From the NCBI GenBank assembly GCA_964542875.1, contig CAZIWA010000010.1:1-64000 (forward strand): a DNA stretch of 64,000 nt. The letters are read 5' to 3'. Position 1 is the first letter of the stretch. Every line of letters starts with the position of its first letter. Position numbers and translations under genes: made by a program. The DNA comes from CAZGOM01 sp964542875 (GTDB lineage Bacteria; Planctomycetota; Phycisphaerae; Phycisphaerales; Phycisphaeraceae). Positions 62,307-64,000 of the stretch are shown here, piece by piece. The notes beneath the pieces are model-generated. The model was not told where the DNA came from. It ran no database searches and was given only the letters and a program-made list of their open reading frames with translations.

Positions 62307-63983
62307 TCAGTTACTCAGCGCGTAGGTGACGATGTTGATCATCGCCTTCATTGCATCGTTGTTGGAGAGGCCTTTGGCGTAGCCGTTGGATTCCCGGTTC
62401 ACACCGCTTAGGAGGTCGTATGGGGTGTAGATCACCGCCAGGCGGCCGTCGATGTAGATGCCGTAGAAACGGGGGTAGTCCAGGTTGGGTTCCAGGCTCT
62501 TTGAATACGGCGTGTATTCGACACGATCCATTTTGTTCCAACCGCCGGCGAACATGGGGCTCGAAGGCGTGATGGGGACAAAATAGGCTTCAGCAGAGGA
62601 GCCTTTTGCCCCGCCGGTTTCGCTGGCGGGGATGACTTGCATGATCTCACGCTTAAATGCGGTATCAAACGGCTTGAGTCCCGCAGCGGAGGAGACGATC
62701 AGCGTGCCACCTTTAAGGAGGTAGTCGCGCAGGCCGGTTTTTTCCGCATCGGTGAGCTTAAAGTCGTAATGACCGGTCATGAAGATCGCGGGATACGCAC
62801 CAAGGTCCGGGCTGTCGAGCGTGACCGAGGTGGGCGTATAGTCCACCTGAATAGCCGGACGGCCATTGCGGTCGGATGTGTTTTCATAAACACCCTGAAT
62901 CACCATGTTCTGGATCGCGGGGTTCACGTCCCAGCTTCCGGCGTATTTCACCTGGGCGAATTTGAGGGTATCGCCGGGAGCGGTTTTGCCGTTATAGGTG
63001 GGGAATTCCTGCGAGAGGAATTTGCCGTAGCTGGTGGAGCCCAGCGCGTAGGCGATCAGGTTGATGCTCATGCGCTTGGCGGATTCGCCGACGTAGTGCT
63101 TGCCGCGGCGTTCGTAGCTGCCCGGGTCCAGGCCGGCCAGTGCCGAGCCCAGTCCGTATGGAACCAAGATGGCTGCGGCACGGGTGCCGATATCAATGGA
63201 GAGAATTTCAGGCGCGGCCTGTTTGGCCTGGCCGTTGGCCATCATCAGCAGCGTGTTGAGCTTGTACTTGGCGTTGTAGATTGCGTGGTCCAGCGGGACC
63301 ATCATGAATGTCTTGTCTTTGAACACGCGCTTCATTTCACGCTTCACGGCGTTGTTGAAGTCTTCCTGCCCGCGGGCAGCGTTGAAGATGATCGTCCCGC
63401 CGCCAAGCAGGTAATTGCGCACGTTCACCACTTCGGCGTCGGTGAACTTAAAGTCGTAGTCGCCGGTCATGTAGAGGATGGAAATCGTCGCGGGGTCAAA
63501 CCCTTCGGGCGCTTTCAAGTCCTTGGTGTCGTACTGGTAGAGCACGCCGTTATCAAGCCGTGTCGTCGCCTCGCCGGTGATCGTCACGCCGTCGTTTTTG
63601 TAGCTTTCCCACGGCTCGAATTTGATGACCCGGCTGCCGTCGTTGTATTCCAGCGGTTCGCCGTACTTGAGCTTGGTCAAGAGGGTGATGTTGTTGGGCG
63701 GCGGCGGAGAGCTTTCCTTGGTCTTGCGCTGAGAGGGACCGTAGTCAGGCAAAATGCCGGTGTCTTCACCGGAGTTGCTGGTGCGTTCAGGGGCCTTCTG
63801 AGGCGGGATCGGGGGCGAATCCGCGGGAGGGAACGCCACGCGGCGCAGGCCCTGGGCGTACGCCGTCGAAGGGGAAGCCATCGCCAGCGCCATGCCCAGC
63901 GTAAACGCCCCCAGGAGCGCAACGCGAGACCAACCGCTCTTTTTCACAAAGGAATCACTGGTTTTGATTTGCCTGGTCTTCAT
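62307..63983 (-). CDS. Secreted protein with two DUF4159 domains
   Basis: The 558-residue product has a signal peptide (about residues 1-44, ending AYA) and two DUF4159 domains (ISILYMTGDYDFKFTDAEVV first, AIFMTGHYDFKLTDAEKTGL second). It shares APERTSNSGEDTGILPDYGP with the protein at 59676-61295. GGAGG lies 10 bases before the ATG at the right edge of the window. Being first of three DUF4159 genes, it probably leads their transcript. The physiological role is not known; neighbouring MoxR, DUF58 and VWA genes suggest work in envelope or complex assembly. Confidence 0.87.
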   Translation of the reverse strand: MKTRQIKTSDSFVKKSGWSRVALLGAFTLGMALAMASPSTAYAQGLRRVAFPPADSPPIPPQKAPERTSNSGEDTGILPDYGPSQRKTKESSPPPPNNITLLTKLKYGEPLEYNDGSRVIKFEPWESYKNDGVTITGEATTRLDNGVLYQYDTKDLKAPEGFDPATISILYMTGDYDFKFTDAEVVNVRNYLLGGGTIIFNAARGQEDFNNAVKREMKRVFKDKTFMMVPLDHAIYNAKYKLNTLLMMANGQAKQAAPEILSIDIGTRAAAILVPYGLGSALAGLDPGSYERRGKHYVGESAKRMSINLIAYALGSTSYGKFLSQEFPTYNGKTAPGDTLKFAQVKYAGSWDVNPAIQNMVIQGVYENTSDRNGRPAIQVDYTPTSVTLDSPDLGAYPAIFMTGHYDFKLTDAEKTGLRDYLLKGGTLIVSSAAGLKPFDTAFKREIMQVIPASETGGAKGSSAEAYFVPITPSSPMFAGGWNKMDRVEYTPYSKSLEPNLDYPRFYGIYIDGRLAVIYTPYDLLSGVNRESNGYAKGLSNNDAMKAMINIVTYALSN

Positions 63984-64000
63984 TTTAATTCAACCTCCAC

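Overview
The window looks like a chromosomal segment of a planctomycete, most likely class Phycisphaerae. This is inferred from the gene families, not from a marker gene. The indicators are two giant surface proteins with an LE-x-x-EARQM N-terminal motif like the LEPR-XLL motif, several prepilin-type proteins with H-X9-DG-like motifs next to AraC regulators, DUF4159 proteins beside a MoxR/DUF58/VWA cluster, and an ECF sigma factor followed by YfbK-like VWA proteins. Base composition is moderately GC-rich. I see no rRNA, tRNA, CRISPR array, prophage or transposase gene.

Layout. 1-5046: the tail of a sialate O-acetylesterase, a secreted Lys/Ala-rich LTxxQ-like protein, and a minus-strand run of NAD-isocitrate dehydrogenase, queG and a ROK regulator. 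5202-10497: a minus-strand operon of ECF sigma factor, a membrane VWA protein with an anti-sigma-like N-terminus, and a VWA lipoprotein. 10611-14994: an FkbM methyltransferase, two tandem secreted paralogues of unknown function and a PurM-like enzyme. 15196-20868 and 26224-36474: two giant repeat-rich surface proteins with the same C-terminal architecture, flanking typA, coaE and rho. A frameshifted relic of a third C-terminus lies at 36858-37182. 37396-41547: YmdB-type phosphoesterase, Hsp20 and Lon. 41637-50011: three prepilin-type genes, two AraC regulators, a PhyH-type oxygenase, a GNAT acetyltransferase and leuA. 50198-52207: an unknown lipoprotein and an unknown cytosolic protein with a strong promoter. 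52521-63983: a minus-strand block of three DUF4159 proteins, then moxR, DUF58, a BatA-like VWA protein and a second VWA membrane protein.

The strongest regulatory observation is an apparent transcription attenuator in front of leuA (45889-46068). It has a consensus-like promoter, a 22-codon leader peptide with seven Leu codons that seems to start at the +1 nucleotide, a terminator with a seven-T run, and an 11-bp antiterminator pairing overlapping the leader stop codon. A second is a C-rich, G-poor leader in front of rho that looks like a Rho-loading site for autoregulation. Most real genes are bounded by clear hairpin terminators, which are listed.
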